From Paracoccaceae bacterium (GTDB taxonomy: Bacteria > Pseudomonadota > Alphaproteobacteria > Rhodobacterales > Rhodobacteraceae), in the NCBI GenBank assembly GCA_002708925.1, contig PAPN01000006.1, forward strand, positions 58,648-122,647: a stretch of DNA of 64,000 bases, read 5' to 3'. The notes under the pieces were generated by a model, which saw nothing but the letters and a program-made list of their open reading frames with translations, made no database searches and was not told where the DNA came from. The stretch's first letter is position 1, and each line of letters starts with the position of its first letter. The position numbers were made by a program, and so were the translations under genes. Shown here piece after piece: positions 7,801 through 15,692 of the stretch.

Positions 7801-9679
7801 GCCAACCGCCCCAAAACCCGGAGAAATCATACAGCTGCCCTGGCCCGGCACGCTGCCTCTGCGCGGGTTGCGCATCAGTTTTCAGGCCCAAAACCCGGAA
7901 ACCACGCAGCTGCACCTGCCGACTCATATCGCGGTTCTGGAACGCCCCGAAGGCAAGGATTATCTATCCGCGTTAGGCACTTACGGGCAGTATGCGACAC
8001 AGCGCACGCCTCCTGCCCCCCGGTCAGAGACACAGCGCGCGCAGCGCGTGCGCCCGCTGCCGCTGAATGACAAGTTTCAGCCCGGACAGGTCGAATTCGC
8101 CAGGCATCAGGACATCTGGAGCCTGGAAATCACACAGCCCGCCGCCCGTCTGGACATCCGCACCCAGGGCGCGCCGGGATTTGTGCCGACCGTGGTGCTC
8201 AGGGATGGGACGGGCACGCGTATTGACCCGCTTCCGTCCGAACGCCCTGACGATCCGCAGGTCACGCTGCACAGCTTTGCCCTGACGGCTGGGCACTATC
8301 GTGTGGAAATCCAAGAGTCCCGCCGCAACACGGTTTTCCTGATTGATCAAAGCCCCTCGGTGCTGGGGTATCTGCCGCTGATCCGCCGCGGGGTGATTGA
8401 TTTCGCCGATGCGCTGCAACCGGGCCGGGACCGCGTGAATTTCCGGGCTCTGGGGCGTGATTGGGCGACGCGGGACTGGTTCTCGGACACGGTTCTGCTG
8501 CGCAAGGCCCTGGCCACATACCCCCGCGAGGGCACCAGCACAGCCGAGGCCAGCCTGATCGACGCCGCCGACAAACTGCAAGATCAAGAGGGCAGCCGCG
8601 CGATCGTGCTGATCACCGACGCGGACAGCGATTATCATGGGGAGTTGCCGCAAAAACTGGCCGCCTCGGGCGCGCGGATTTACGTGATCAAGGTCAGCTC
8701 GGGCGGGATGTGGCAGGATCCGACCACCGCGCAACATGCTGCGGCCTTCTGGGCGGGGGCGACGGGCGGCGAGGTCTGGCCCGTGCTGCGCAGCGAGGAT
8801 ATTTCGACCGGGTACGCCCGTGTCGCGGCCCGCCTGCTGGGCCCCAAATCTTACCGGATCGCGGCCAGCGCGCAGCCGGTCAGCCTTGAGCCCGGACGTC
8901 TGCGCGTGCTGGAAACGGCCCGCGCGCAGAACGATGACCCGGCCGCGCGCCCTGCTGCCATGCTGATTATCTTCGACGCTTCGGGCAGTATGCTCAGACG
9001 GCTGGACGGACGCCGCCGGATCGAGATCGCGCGCGACTCGGTCAGCGCTTTTCTGGCCGGTTTGTCCGCCCAAAGCCCCAAAGAGCAGCCCCTGTCCGTG
9101 GGCTTGCGCGTGTTTGGCGGCCCACCTGAATCCTGCCAGACCCGCCTGGCCGTCGCCCCCTCTGCCGATCTGAGCCAGACAGAGGCCCAGGTGCAGCTGA
9201 TCCGTCCACAGAACAAGGCAAAAACCGCCATTGGCGCCTCGCTCAGGGCGGCGCGGCAGGATCTGGCCAATTGGACAGGCCCCGCCAGCATCCTGCTGAT
9301 CACCGATGGCGAAGAAACCTGCGAGGGCGACCCGCTGGCGGAAATTCAGGCCCTGCGTGCAGCGGGTATCGACACGCAGGTGGATGTGGTCAGCTTTGCT
9401 CTGGACCCTGAAATTGACCGCGCCACGTTCCACAGCTGGGCGCAGGCCGGTGGCGGTATCTTTATCGAGGCCGACTCGGGCGCGGATCTGCTGGCAGCGC
9501 TGCGCGAGACCCGCAAGCTGGGATTCGCGCTGTATCAGAAGGGAAAACTGATCAGCCGGGGGCAAGCCGGCGGGGCGGAAATCCCGCTGAAACCGGGCTG
9601 GTACGAAGTGCTGTTCGATGGCGCCGAAATCCCTGTGCCGGTTCAGATTTTACCGGGCCAGGAAACCGTGATCGACTGA
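4802..9679 (+). CDS. Giant secreted protein with PPC-like repeats, discoidin-like region and two VWA domains
   Basis: The ATG at 4802 follows the previous stop by 2 bases and opens a signal peptide (MRIAVSALLIALLPMPGLSEG), giving 1,625 residues. Three PPC-like beta-sandwich repeats, each with an acidic/Asn turn and a 'G...L...DRD.F' strand, begin near residues 260, 370 and 480. A discoidin-like (F5/8 type C) region lies at about 755-890. VWA domain 1 starts near 1175 with the MIDAS sequence DQSPS and continues to VLITDADSD. VWA domain 2 starts near 1384 with the canonical DASGSM, with a supporting Thr-containing segment and LLITDGEE. Both are metal-binding type. No sortase, autotransporter or clear membrane anchor is seen, so it is probably periplasmic or exported. 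The likely role, from domains only, is adhesion or assembly of a surface complex with its operon partner. Confidence 0.75.
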   Translation: MRIAVSALLIALLPMPGLSEGLVDLSAMPGAQPDTPPVSARHIALPPDGSYETQLDLSGSALFQLDADDPTALYEISAEAMQPIGLTIELNRLSLNEKGQATKREVLLSDSSLGMGDRVARLRPSLLVPGTYFIGLAAMAQTRTSLRIRRLAAPVFVTDDQKIGPDSAGAAQPGSLCLTPDLPAGTPESPQVHDIALIGAPQQHLELWLTAEGQELARRAGEGRIALTGLKPIENAQFCLRARNAPPDHPGHWRLQISRSDDAGHEVDDNRPSPLPVGKTIQAILDGSDRDTFQLPALPDQRGYALSLQAEAPLRLCLNAPQGEECWTGADLNIAPTVAGDLVLSRGRAEGTRYRLSAREIAIPKRARPEPNQDPTSWPPLDGRVLVQGHLTQEERDSFAFLTGDVAQMWRLQVTGDGVSQALLTDALGETAADIRRNARHGPRLPARDLYLPAGTAQISLRGLGDYRVLAKPLGPPRPNSEREPNDDAAKPRRLTIGTPLVGTLRDGDRDHFGFYLRRAAEMRVTVSPPAGARYELDISSAGRPSSAGFHREKATAPHLEKTVLLPPGEHVLRLLPLDPSPAEYSVAIDYVNPFGDAETAQMSAVAPTLRAFSRFAQSGQLPVTIRNLSDRQIQGRLQGWSADPALHLSAQALTLGPGQVQTVPMVFAAAPDLNAGKLPVFVAITDAQGQALGSAPVAFAATPEAPAQAPAQAKHVPDALRGGINLAQAALGARWLPTDTAQIDETGDYARGNPAQARGFPVLLNGVIAQGTPPVDQEAYLSANNAPHSLAPVLALPEGREFPVAGIAIDTRMLAAGDALHRFAVDLSHDGQSWAEALTGTHDLWGQTAYYTLPDGPRMARFVRLRALDRRRPPTGQIAVNGFEVIAQPGHSGLGPLNLADRRLGGWASGGRQHLLGPGFLHAPIRPDQPANQLIAPEGTADHNVIFSFLNTRSAQLAALEFTYPHTLPDAPNFAATAVVQPLLNTPLDAPAKPVTIGLPTAPKPGEIIQLPWPGTLPLRGLRISFQAQNPETTQLHLPTHIAVLERPEGKDYLSALGTYGQYATQRTPPAPRSETQRAQRVRPLPLNDKFQPGQVEFARHQDIWSLEITQPAARLDIRTQGAPGFVPTVVLRDGTGTRIDPLPSERPDDPQVTLHSFALTAGHYRVEIQESRRNTVFLIDQSPSVLGYLPLIRRGVIDFADALQPGRDRVNFRALGRDWATRDWFSDTVLLRKALATYPREGTSTAEASLIDAADKLQDQEGSRAIVLITDADSDYHGELPQKLAASGARIYVIKVSSGGMWQDPTTAQHAAAFWAGATGGEVWPVLRSEDISTGYARVAARLLGPKSYRIAASAQPVSLEPGRLRVLETARAQNDDPAARPAAMLIIFDASGSMLRRLDGRRRIEIARDSVSAFLAGLSAQSPKEQPLSVGLRVFGGPPESCQTRLAVAPSADLSQTEAQVQLIRPQNKAKTAIGASLRAARQDLANWTGPASILLITDGEETCEGDPLAEIQALRAAGIDTQVDVVSFALDPEIDRATFHSWAQAGGGIFIEADSGADLLAALRETRKLGFALYQKGKLISRGQAGGAEIPLKPGWYEVLFDGAEIPVPVQILPGQETVID

Positions 9680-9696
9680 GCCTGCTTCTGCAAGGC

Positions 9697-9721
9697 CACA
9701 TGTTCAAGGCACATGTTCAGG
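9697..9721. repeat. Tandem direct repeat at a convergent junction
   Basis: CACATGTTCAAGG is followed at once by CACATGTTCAGG. The pair covers the short space between the VWA gene stop (9679) and the end of the opposing Popeye-like gene (9717), and overlaps the latter's last codons. No hairpin terminator with a T-run is visible here. Confidence 0.6.
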
Positions 9722-10439
9722 ACACAAGTCGGGCCTCGGACTGCCGTTTCGCTGGCGGCACCGGCGCGTGGCTGTGCGGCCAGCTGCGCGCCAATTTGTG
9801 GCTCATGTCCTTGTTGAACATCGCCGAAACCGCATTCGCCAAAGGCAAGGACCGATCCATCATCCGATACAGCCGCGCGCGATCCCAGCGCACATACTGC
9901 GCCCCCGCCCCCAACAGAACCGAGGCGCTGGCAACGGCCCCGCGCCCCTGAACGAAGGAAATCTCGCATAGGAACTGCTGCGGCTGAATGCGTATTCTCT
10001 GCCCCGAGCGGCTGAGGAAGACCGGGCCCTTTTGCACGAAATACAGCGCTTCGGGCTCAAACCCCTGGTGGCACAGCTCTTGGGGGGCTTCGGTTTCGTG
10101 CCAGGTGGCGCAACGCATGATCCGCCGGAACTGGCCCGGCGTCAGGGTTGGGAAATGCCCATACAGCTCTTTATAGTCGTGCGACATGCCGATCGTCGAA
10201 CGATCCATGACCGACCGCAGAATCGAGTAGACATTCGCGATCGCAATGCAGGTGCTGGCATAGATCGCATCCCACAAGGGCGTGTCCGCGATGGTGAAAT
10301 AATACAGCAGATAGCACCCGGTTCCGGCCAGCAGAAAGGTCCGCAGCAACAGCCCTTCGCGCATCAACAGGCCGATCACATAGAACAGCAGCGCGCCATT
10401 GGCGAAAAGAGACGGAGAAAGAGCGATTTCAGTCGGCAT
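9717..10439 (-). CDS. Popeye-domain-like membrane cyclic-nucleotide-binding protein
   Basis: The 240-residue protein begins with about three hydrophobic helices (residues 10-75) and continues as a cyclic-nucleotide-binding beta-roll (about 105-205). The order and several motifs match Popeye (POPDC) proteins: an HDYKELY linker after the helices, QFLCEISF at the phosphate-binding cassette position, YVRWDRARLYRMM, and a C-terminal NAVSAMFNKDMSHKLA helix. The usual arginine of a CRP-type cassette is not evident and the vertebrate DSPE and FQVT motifs are altered, so ligand preference is uncertain. It lies 100 bases downstream of an adenylate cyclase on the same strand, which suggests a cAMP receptor at the inner membrane. 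The Popeye assignment is by eye. Confidence 0.68.
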   Translation of the reverse strand: MPTEIALSPSLFANGALLFYVIGLLMREGLLLRTFLLAGTGCYLLYYFTIADTPLWDAIYASTCIAIANVYSILRSVMDRSTIGMSHDYKELYGHFPTLTPGQFRRIMRCATWHETEAPQELCHQGFEPEALYFVQKGPVFLSRSGQRIRIQPQQFLCEISFVQGRGAVASASVLLGAGAQYVRWDRARLYRMMDRSLPLANAVSAMFNKDMSHKLARSWPHSHAPVPPAKRQSEARLVS

Positions 10440-10539
10440 CGGTGCAATCTTTTTATCAGATGGTTAAGATTGTCCGATCCCCGGATCCGAAAACAAGTCG
10501 GGAATGCCTTACCTGCCCCCGGCGCAGATTCCACCAGAC

Positions 10540-11865
10540 CTAGGGGCGCAGCGTCCAGATTGCGACCTCGCCCAACCCCTTGAGCGTCAGCATCCGCGGG
10601 CCCTCGACTTGCAGCGCCCTTCCGGCCAGCGCCCGAGTCTGCCCGGACAGTTGCACACTGTTCCGAGGGGCCGTCGCCTGAAGTCTCTGGGCCAGATTGA
10701 CCGTGCCGCCCCAGATATCGTAATGCGGCCGCGTGCGCCCCATGACCCCGGCAATCACCGGGCCGGAATGCACGCCCACCCGCACACCCAGATCCAGCCC
10801 TTCGCGATGTGCGAAATCCCGAACCGCACGCACGATTTCAGCCCCCAGCTGACACAGGGCGGCCGCATGGTCCGGATTGGCCTGACTGACCCCCGCAACC
10901 GCAAGATAGCCATCCCCCAGCGATTTGATCTTCTCTGCGCCATGCGCCTGGGTCAGCCGGTCAAATTCGCCAAACAGCACGTCCAGCATCCGCACCAGAG
11001 CAGCAGGAGTCTGGGTGTCCGCCAGCTTGGAGAACCCCTCCAGATCCGCGAACAGAACGCTGGCCTGCGGAACATGATCCACGATGGTCTGCGCGTCCTT
11101 TTCTTTCAGCCGATCAATGACATGATCGGGATAGACCGCCCGCATCAGGCGATCGACCTGCTGCTTTTCCCGCCCCAGGGCCATGTTGGCCCGCCGCAAT
11201 TGCCGATGAGCTGAACGGAACAGGAAATACAGCAGGCATGTGACCGCAGCAAAGGCGATCCCCTCGACCAGACCCAGCGGTTTTTTCCACGGGCTGTGGA
11301 ACAGATACCCCTGCGGGTTCACTGCGGATCGGGCGGACTCGAGACTGACCAGCGGCAGGATTTCATCCAGCATGGCCAGTCCAACAACCCCGATCAGGCA
11401 CAGCCAGAACCACGGGACAGACCGACGCGGCCCGAACACGACAACCGCCGCACAGGGCACCACCAGAAAGGCCAGAACATCGCCTTCGCGCGTGCCATTG
11501 AGCAGCACAAAGAACCCCATCAGCGACAGATAAGCCGGCACAAAGATGCGAAACAGCGCCTCGACCGAACGCAGCCGCCAGAACGCCAGAAGGGACAGCA
11601 GCTCGACCCCGATGATCACCCCGTCGAAAATTTTCAGAAAATCCGAGCGTTCAGGCACCAGAAAATAACTGAGCGAGACACAGAATGTCGCCAGCACCAC
11701 CACCACCGACATCGCTTTGAGATCGCGCAGATGCACCGGATCGTGTGGCACCTGCCCCAGCGTGATCAGATCGCTTAATCGAGCCCGCCTGCGCGGAGCT
11801 GTCTTCGTCGCCCGTGTCAACCCCGTCATCCAAATCTGCGGATGATACGGCGTAACCTCGGCCAA
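10540..11865 (-). CDS. Membrane class III adenylate cyclase
   Basis: The protein makes cAMP from ATP. From a TTG at 11865 it is 441 residues; an in-frame ATG at 11829 is an alternative start. Residues 50-215 form about six transmembrane helices, 235-262 the transducer helix (LMRAVYPDHVIDRLKEK), and 265-441 the cyclase homology domain. All catalytic positions are visible: metal-binding Asp274 (FADLEGF) and Asp318 (SLGDGY), adenine-selecting Lys314 and Asp383 (YDIWG), and transition-state Asn390 and Arg394 (NLAQR). It should therefore be active as an adenylate rather than guanylate cyclase. It is first in a two-gene transcription unit with the Popeye-like protein. Confidence 0.92.
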   Translation of the reverse strand: MAEVTPYHPQIWMTGLTRATKTAPRRRARLSDLITLGQVPHDPVHLRDLKAMSVVVVLATFCVSLSYFLVPERSDFLKIFDGVIIGVELLSLLAFWRLRSVEALFRIFVPAYLSLMGFFVLLNGTREGDVLAFLVVPCAAVVVFGPRRSVPWFWLCLIGVVGLAMLDEILPLVSLESARSAVNPQGYLFHSPWKKPLGLVEGIAFAAVTCLLYFLFRSAHRQLRRANMALGREKQQVDRLMRAVYPDHVIDRLKEKDAQTIVDHVPQASVLFADLEGFSKLADTQTPAALVRMLDVLFGEFDRLTQAHGAEKIKSLGDGYLAVAGVSQANPDHAAALCQLGAEIVRAVRDFAHREGLDLGVRVGVHSGPVIAGVMGRTRPHYDIWGGTVNLAQRLQATAPRNSVQLSGQTRALAGRALQVEGPRMLTLKGLGEVAIWTLRP

Positions 11866-11949
11866 ACCACCCTTTACAAAGAAGATTTCAAATGCCGGGC
11901 AGAGTGGATCAACACGTCAGACGAGGCAAGGGGTTTGTCCGCAACACAG

Positions 11950-13185
11950 CTAAGGGCGCGGAACAATCCCCTCGGCCACCCAGCGATCAAACTGCGCCAG
12001 AACGGCCTGCGAAAACGCGGGATCGTTGATATGTGCCTTCAGCGAAATCAGCTGCGTCGAGGGCGGGCAGGCCTGCGTCATTTCCTGCACGAACGCCTGC
12101 AACCCCTCGGGATGGCACAGCGCGGCACCGGGCGCGTCCAGGGCGTGGGTGCCGCCCGTGGGCAGAAAAAACACCGATGGGCCCTGGGCCTGCGCCAACC
12201 GCCTGGCCAGCGCCTGGGCCACTTTGCGCCGCCCCCCCGCATCCAGAACCACCGAGGTCAGCAGCCGGTTGTGCGCGTGGCTCTCCAGTTGTTCCAGCGC
12301 GGCGGGCATCGGCTGCCATCCGGGCAGATCCACCAGATCATAGCCCCCCGCAGACACCATCTGCGGCACCCCCGCCCGCCCTGCCGCCGTCAGCCGCGTT
12401 TTACCCGCATGAAGCGCCGAGCCATGGATGAAATTCCCTACCTCTTGTGTGGCGAAATCCATCACACAGGCAAACGCCCCCTGCGCGGCCAGATTTTCGA
12501 ACGCCCGCCCGCCCATCCCGGTGGCGTGGAACACGGCAACCTCATAACCGCGCGCCTCTAATGCGGGTTTCAGCGGCACCATGTATGTCAGAAAGGACTT
12601 ACCGAAAGAGGTCATGCCGATCAGCGGACGCGTGGCATCGCGCCGCTGAACCGCACGGGCAGCCCCCAGAACGGCCCCCGCCGCCTGCGAGAGAGACGCC
12701 TTGCACAGCGAATTCAGCCCATACAGCCCGCCGGCCCACAGGATCATCTGAATATCCGCCGCCAGGCGCTCGGCCGGGATCAGCGGCGAAAAAGAGACCG
12801 TCGAGACCACGTATTTCGGCACGCCCAAAGGCACCGCGTTGCACACATCCAGCGCCAGATCGGTGCCCATCGTGCCCCCCAGAACCAGCACCCCGTCAAA
12901 CGCCCCTTCGGCATACAGGTGCGCCGTCAGCTGGGCCGCGCCCCGCGCCATGATCTGCATGGCAGAATTTTCATCCCCCCCGCCAATGGCCTGCGCGATC
13001 GAGCCCCCCGCCGCCTCGGCCACCTGATGTTTCGAATACTCCACAGGCTGAGCAGGATCGCCCAGAACGCTGACATCCATTGCCACAACGCGCCCGCCCT
13101 GCGTTCGGATCACCTCGGCGATATAGCGCAGCTCGTCCTCTTTGGTGTCATAGGTTCCCACGATCAGAATTGTACGCTCAGCCAT
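11950..13185 (-). CDS. UPF0261 / Tm-1-like ATP-binding family protein
   Basis: The 411-residue protein matches the UPF0261 (Tm-1-like) family throughout: an N-terminal nucleotide-binding fold with ILIVGTYDTKEDEL, a GGTMGTDLA loop near residue 105, KYVVSTVSF, GMTSFGKSF, and a C-terminal FHATGMGGRAFE domain. The molecular function in bacteria is not established; some family members are linked to catabolic clusters. It starts 12 bases after the aldehyde dehydrogenase stop codon and is certainly co-transcribed with it. It is therefore probably part of the same IclR-controlled pathway. Confidence 0.88.
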   Translation of the reverse strand: MAERTILIVGTYDTKEDELRYIAEVIRTQGGRVVAMDVSVLGDPAQPVEYSKHQVAEAAGGSIAQAIGGGDENSAMQIMARGAAQLTAHLYAEGAFDGVLVLGGTMGTDLALDVCNAVPLGVPKYVVSTVSFSPLIPAERLAADIQMILWAGGLYGLNSLCKASLSQAAGAVLGAARAVQRRDATRPLIGMTSFGKSFLTYMVPLKPALEARGYEVAVFHATGMGGRAFENLAAQGAFACVMDFATQEVGNFIHGSALHAGKTRLTAAGRAGVPQMVSAGGYDLVDLPGWQPMPAALEQLESHAHNRLLTSVVLDAGGRRKVAQALARRLAQAQGPSVFFLPTGGTHALDAPGAALCHPEGLQAFVQEMTQACPPSTQLISLKAHINDPAFSQAVLAQFDRWVAEGIVPRP

Positions 13186-13197
13186 CCTGCGCCCCCC

Positions 13198-14685
13198 CTA
13201 CAGCTTAATCCAGGCGGATTTCAAATTCAGAAATTTATCGAATGCGTGCAAAGACTTATCATACCCATTCCCCGATTGCTTCATACCGCCCAGCGGCACT
13301 GTCAGGTCCGAGCCCCCATAGGTATTCACATGTACCAGCCCCGATTTCACCCGGCGAATCATCCGGTGCGCGCGCGACAGATCCGCCGTCCAGATGCCCG
13401 CCGCCAACCCGTAATCGGTGGCATTCGCGATCTCGATGGCCTCGTCCTCATCCTCGAAGGCGATCACTGCCAGAACCGGGCCGAACACCTCTTGCTGGGC
13501 CAGAGGATCGCTGGCCTGCACCCCGGTGATGATGGTCGGAGCCATGAAATACCCGCCCGTGTCCTGCAAAATCCGCTGACCGCCGGTGACGACCTGACGG
13601 CCGGCGGCGCGGGCGTCCTCCACGAAGCGCAGATTTTGCCGCAACTGCCCTTCGGAGTTCACCGCGCCCGCATCCGAGCGCATGTCCAGCGGATCGCCCA
13701 CGATCATCGCCTCGGCCAGCTGAGTCAGACGCAAGACAAACGCATCGTGAATGCTGCGCTGCACCAGCAGCCGCGTGCCCGCAATACACACCTGCCCCGC
13801 GTTGCGGAACGCCCCGTTGACGGCGGCTTTGGCGGCCTCTTCCAGATCAGGTGCATCGGCGAAAACGATGTTGGGGGATTTGCCGCCCAGCTCCAGATAG
13901 ACCCGCTTGAGGTTTGATTTCGCGGCATTTTCCAACAGACGCCGCCCCACCCCGCCGGACCCGGTGAACACGATCACGTCAATATCATAAGACAGAGACA
14001 TCGCCTGACCGACCTGCGCGCCGGGGCCGGTAACCACATTCAGAACGCCCGCAGGCAGGCCCGCTTGCAGGGCCAGTTCGGCCAGACGCACCAAGCTTAA
14101 CGAGGCTGTCTCGGCCGGTTTCAGCACCACCGTATTCCCCGCCGCCAAGGCCGGCGCCAGTTTCCACGCAGCGATCATCAGCGGAAAATTCCACGGGACA
14201 ATCGCGCCAACAACGCCCACGGGTTCGCGATGTATCAGGCCCAGAGCACCGGGCGCGGTGGGGGCGATCTGCCCGTAAATTTTATCAATCGCCTCAGCGT
14301 AATAGCGGATTGTCTGCACCGCGCTCAGCGGTTCGGCCTTGAGCGCCATGCCGATCTCGGTGCCGTTATTGCGCACCCCCAGAACGGCCAGTTCCAGCGC
14401 GTTCTGTTCAATCAGATCGGCCCAGCGTAGCAGGATCGCCTTGCGCGTGGCGGGGGGCAGATCCGCCCAGCGGCCATCGTCAAAAGCCCGGCGCGCGGCC
14501 TGAATCGCGGCCTCGGCATCGGCGGGGCCTCCGCGAGCCATCGTCGTCAGCACCGTCCCATCCAGAGGCGAGACCACCTCCATCACCGCACCATCGAGCG
14601 ACGGGCAAAGCGCCCCGTCAATCACGTGCTGCGCGGGCGGAACAGGGGCATCCCGCAGCGCGTCGATTTTGGATTGGTCCAGCAT
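13198..14685 (-). CDS. NAD(P)-dependent aldehyde dehydrogenase
   Basis: This is a full-length ALDH superfamily enzyme (495 residues) oxidising an aldehyde to the acid. The catalytic Cys is in GQVCIAGTR, the general-base Glu in LELGGKSP, the Rossmann loop in FTGSGGVGR, and the nucleotide-binding PWNFPLM segment is present. The ATG at 14685 is preferred because GAGGTG lies just upstream; a GTG at 14691 is an alternative. Similarity in feel is to betaine-aldehyde or gamma-glutamyl-aminobutyraldehyde dehydrogenases. With the divergent class III aminotransferase it could oxidise the semialdehyde made by transamination of an omega-amino acid or polyamine, but the substrate is not decidable here. 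Confidence 0.92.
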   Translation of the reverse strand: MLDQSKIDALRDAPVPPAQHVIDGALCPSLDGAVMEVVSPLDGTVLTTMARGGPADAEAAIQAARRAFDDGRWADLPPATRKAILLRWADLIEQNALELAVLGVRNNGTEIGMALKAEPLSAVQTIRYYAEAIDKIYGQIAPTAPGALGLIHREPVGVVGAIVPWNFPLMIAAWKLAPALAAGNTVVLKPAETASLSLVRLAELALQAGLPAGVLNVVTGPGAQVGQAMSLSYDIDVIVFTGSGGVGRRLLENAAKSNLKRVYLELGGKSPNIVFADAPDLEEAAKAAVNGAFRNAGQVCIAGTRLLVQRSIHDAFVLRLTQLAEAMIVGDPLDMRSDAGAVNSEGQLRQNLRFVEDARAAGRQVVTGGQRILQDTGGYFMAPTIITGVQASDPLAQQEVFGPVLAVIAFEDEDEAIEIANATDYGLAAGIWTADLSRAHRMIRRVKSGLVHVNTYGGSDLTVPLGGMKQSGNGYDKSLHAFDKFLNLKSAWIKL

Positions 14686-14775
14686 GGTCACCTCGTTTCA
14701 GCCTTGTGCAGATCGCAATCGGAATGGGCCGCAGCACATATTGCCGGGCCTGGCAGATGCTTTGGCCCACCCAAA

Positions 14776-14792
14776 GGTTCATTATGTGAACC
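14776..14792. promoter_or_regulatory. Palindromic candidate IclR operator
   Basis: GGTTCA, a 5-base spacer and TGAACC form a perfect palindrome in the divergent region between the aldehyde dehydrogenase and iclR-type genes. A second, slightly imperfect copy overlaps it (TGAACC-AGT-GGTTTCA, ending near 14801). Spacing and position suit an IclR-family operator controlling both directions. Confidence 0.55.
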
Positions 14793-14840
14793 AGTGGTTT
14801 CATTTATTCTTGCGCAGCGATTTCTTTTCTGTCAACATCC

Positions 14841-15692
14841 GTGACAGATAAACCCGCAAATTCTGCCGAACGGAGCCCGCCACCCTTGGGAACGATCACC
14901 AAAGCCCTTGAGTTAATGAACTTTTTCTCACGCCATAAGCCCGAGATCGGATTAACCGATTTCGTTCGGCTGGCCGGGCGGGACAAGGCCACCGTGCATC
15001 GGCATCTGACGGAATTGCTGGAAAACGGCTATCTTGAGCAGCACCCTCAGACCCGCGCCTATCGTTTGGGGCCGGCGATTCTCAGGCTGTCGGGCGTGCG
15101 CGAGGCAACGCATCCGGTGCGCTCGGTTCTGCGGCCGATTGTGACGCAGATCGCCCAATCGGTGGGCGAGCTGACCCATGTTTCCCTGTTGCAGGGCCAG
15201 ACGCTTTCGCCCGTCTACCACGCCGACCCGCAGGTTCACGCCACGCAGGTTGCCTTTGACGAGGCCGAAACCCTGCCGCTGCACGCCACCGCATCGGGCA
15301 TTGCAACTTTGGCCTATTCGGACGCGTCATTTGTATCTGAGATTCTATCACAGGATCTGCGCGACATCACCGGGCAGACCATCACAGACCCGCAGGCGAT
15401 CCGCGATCTGCTGCACCAGACACGGCAAAACGGTTTCAGCGCATTGGGCAAGGCCTTTGATCTTGAGGTCACCTCGGTTGCGGCCCCGCTGTTCGGCCCC
15501 GAGGGCAACGTGATCGGCGCGGTTTCGATCGCCATTCCGAACCTGCGCGAAAGCCCTGAAAAACAAACAGAAATATGCCAACACCTGGCCCATGCCCAGG
15601 CCTGGATCACTGGCTCTCTGGGCGGTGTCTCTCCGCCTATGTATCGCAACATCCGGTCAGACCATGACCCCGCCCCCAAGAGGCCCACATGA
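14841..15692 (+). CDS. IclR-family transcriptional regulator
   Basis: The 283-residue protein starts at a GTG. The N-terminal winged helix covers about 10-75 (TITKALELMNFF, DKATVHRHLTELLENGYL), and the remainder is the IclR effector-binding domain (ALGKAFDLEVTSVAAPLFGPEGNVIGAVSIA). It is transcribed divergently from the aldehyde dehydrogenase operon and its stop codon overlaps the start of the aminotransferase gene by four bases, so it is co-transcribed with that enzyme. It most likely controls both arms of the divergon through the palindrome just upstream of its start. Confidence 0.93.
   Translation: MTDKPANSAERSPPPLGTITKALELMNFFSRHKPEIGLTDFVRLAGRDKATVHRHLTELLENGYLEQHPQTRAYRLGPAILRLSGVREATHPVRSVLRPIVTQIAQSVGELTHVSLLQGQTLSPVYHADPQVHATQVAFDEAETLPLHATASGIATLAYSDASFVSEILSQDLRDITGQTITDPQAIRDLLHQTRQNGFSALGKAFDLEVTSVAAPLFGPEGNVIGAVSIAIPNLRESPEKQTEICQHLAHAQAWITGSLGGVSPPMYRNIRSDHDPAPKRPT

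Noticed and set aside
8024-9565. A 513-codon open frame on the minus strand
   Set aside because: Lies opposite the VWA domains of the giant secreted protein, whose MIDAS motifs are intact; no signal in the antisense translation.
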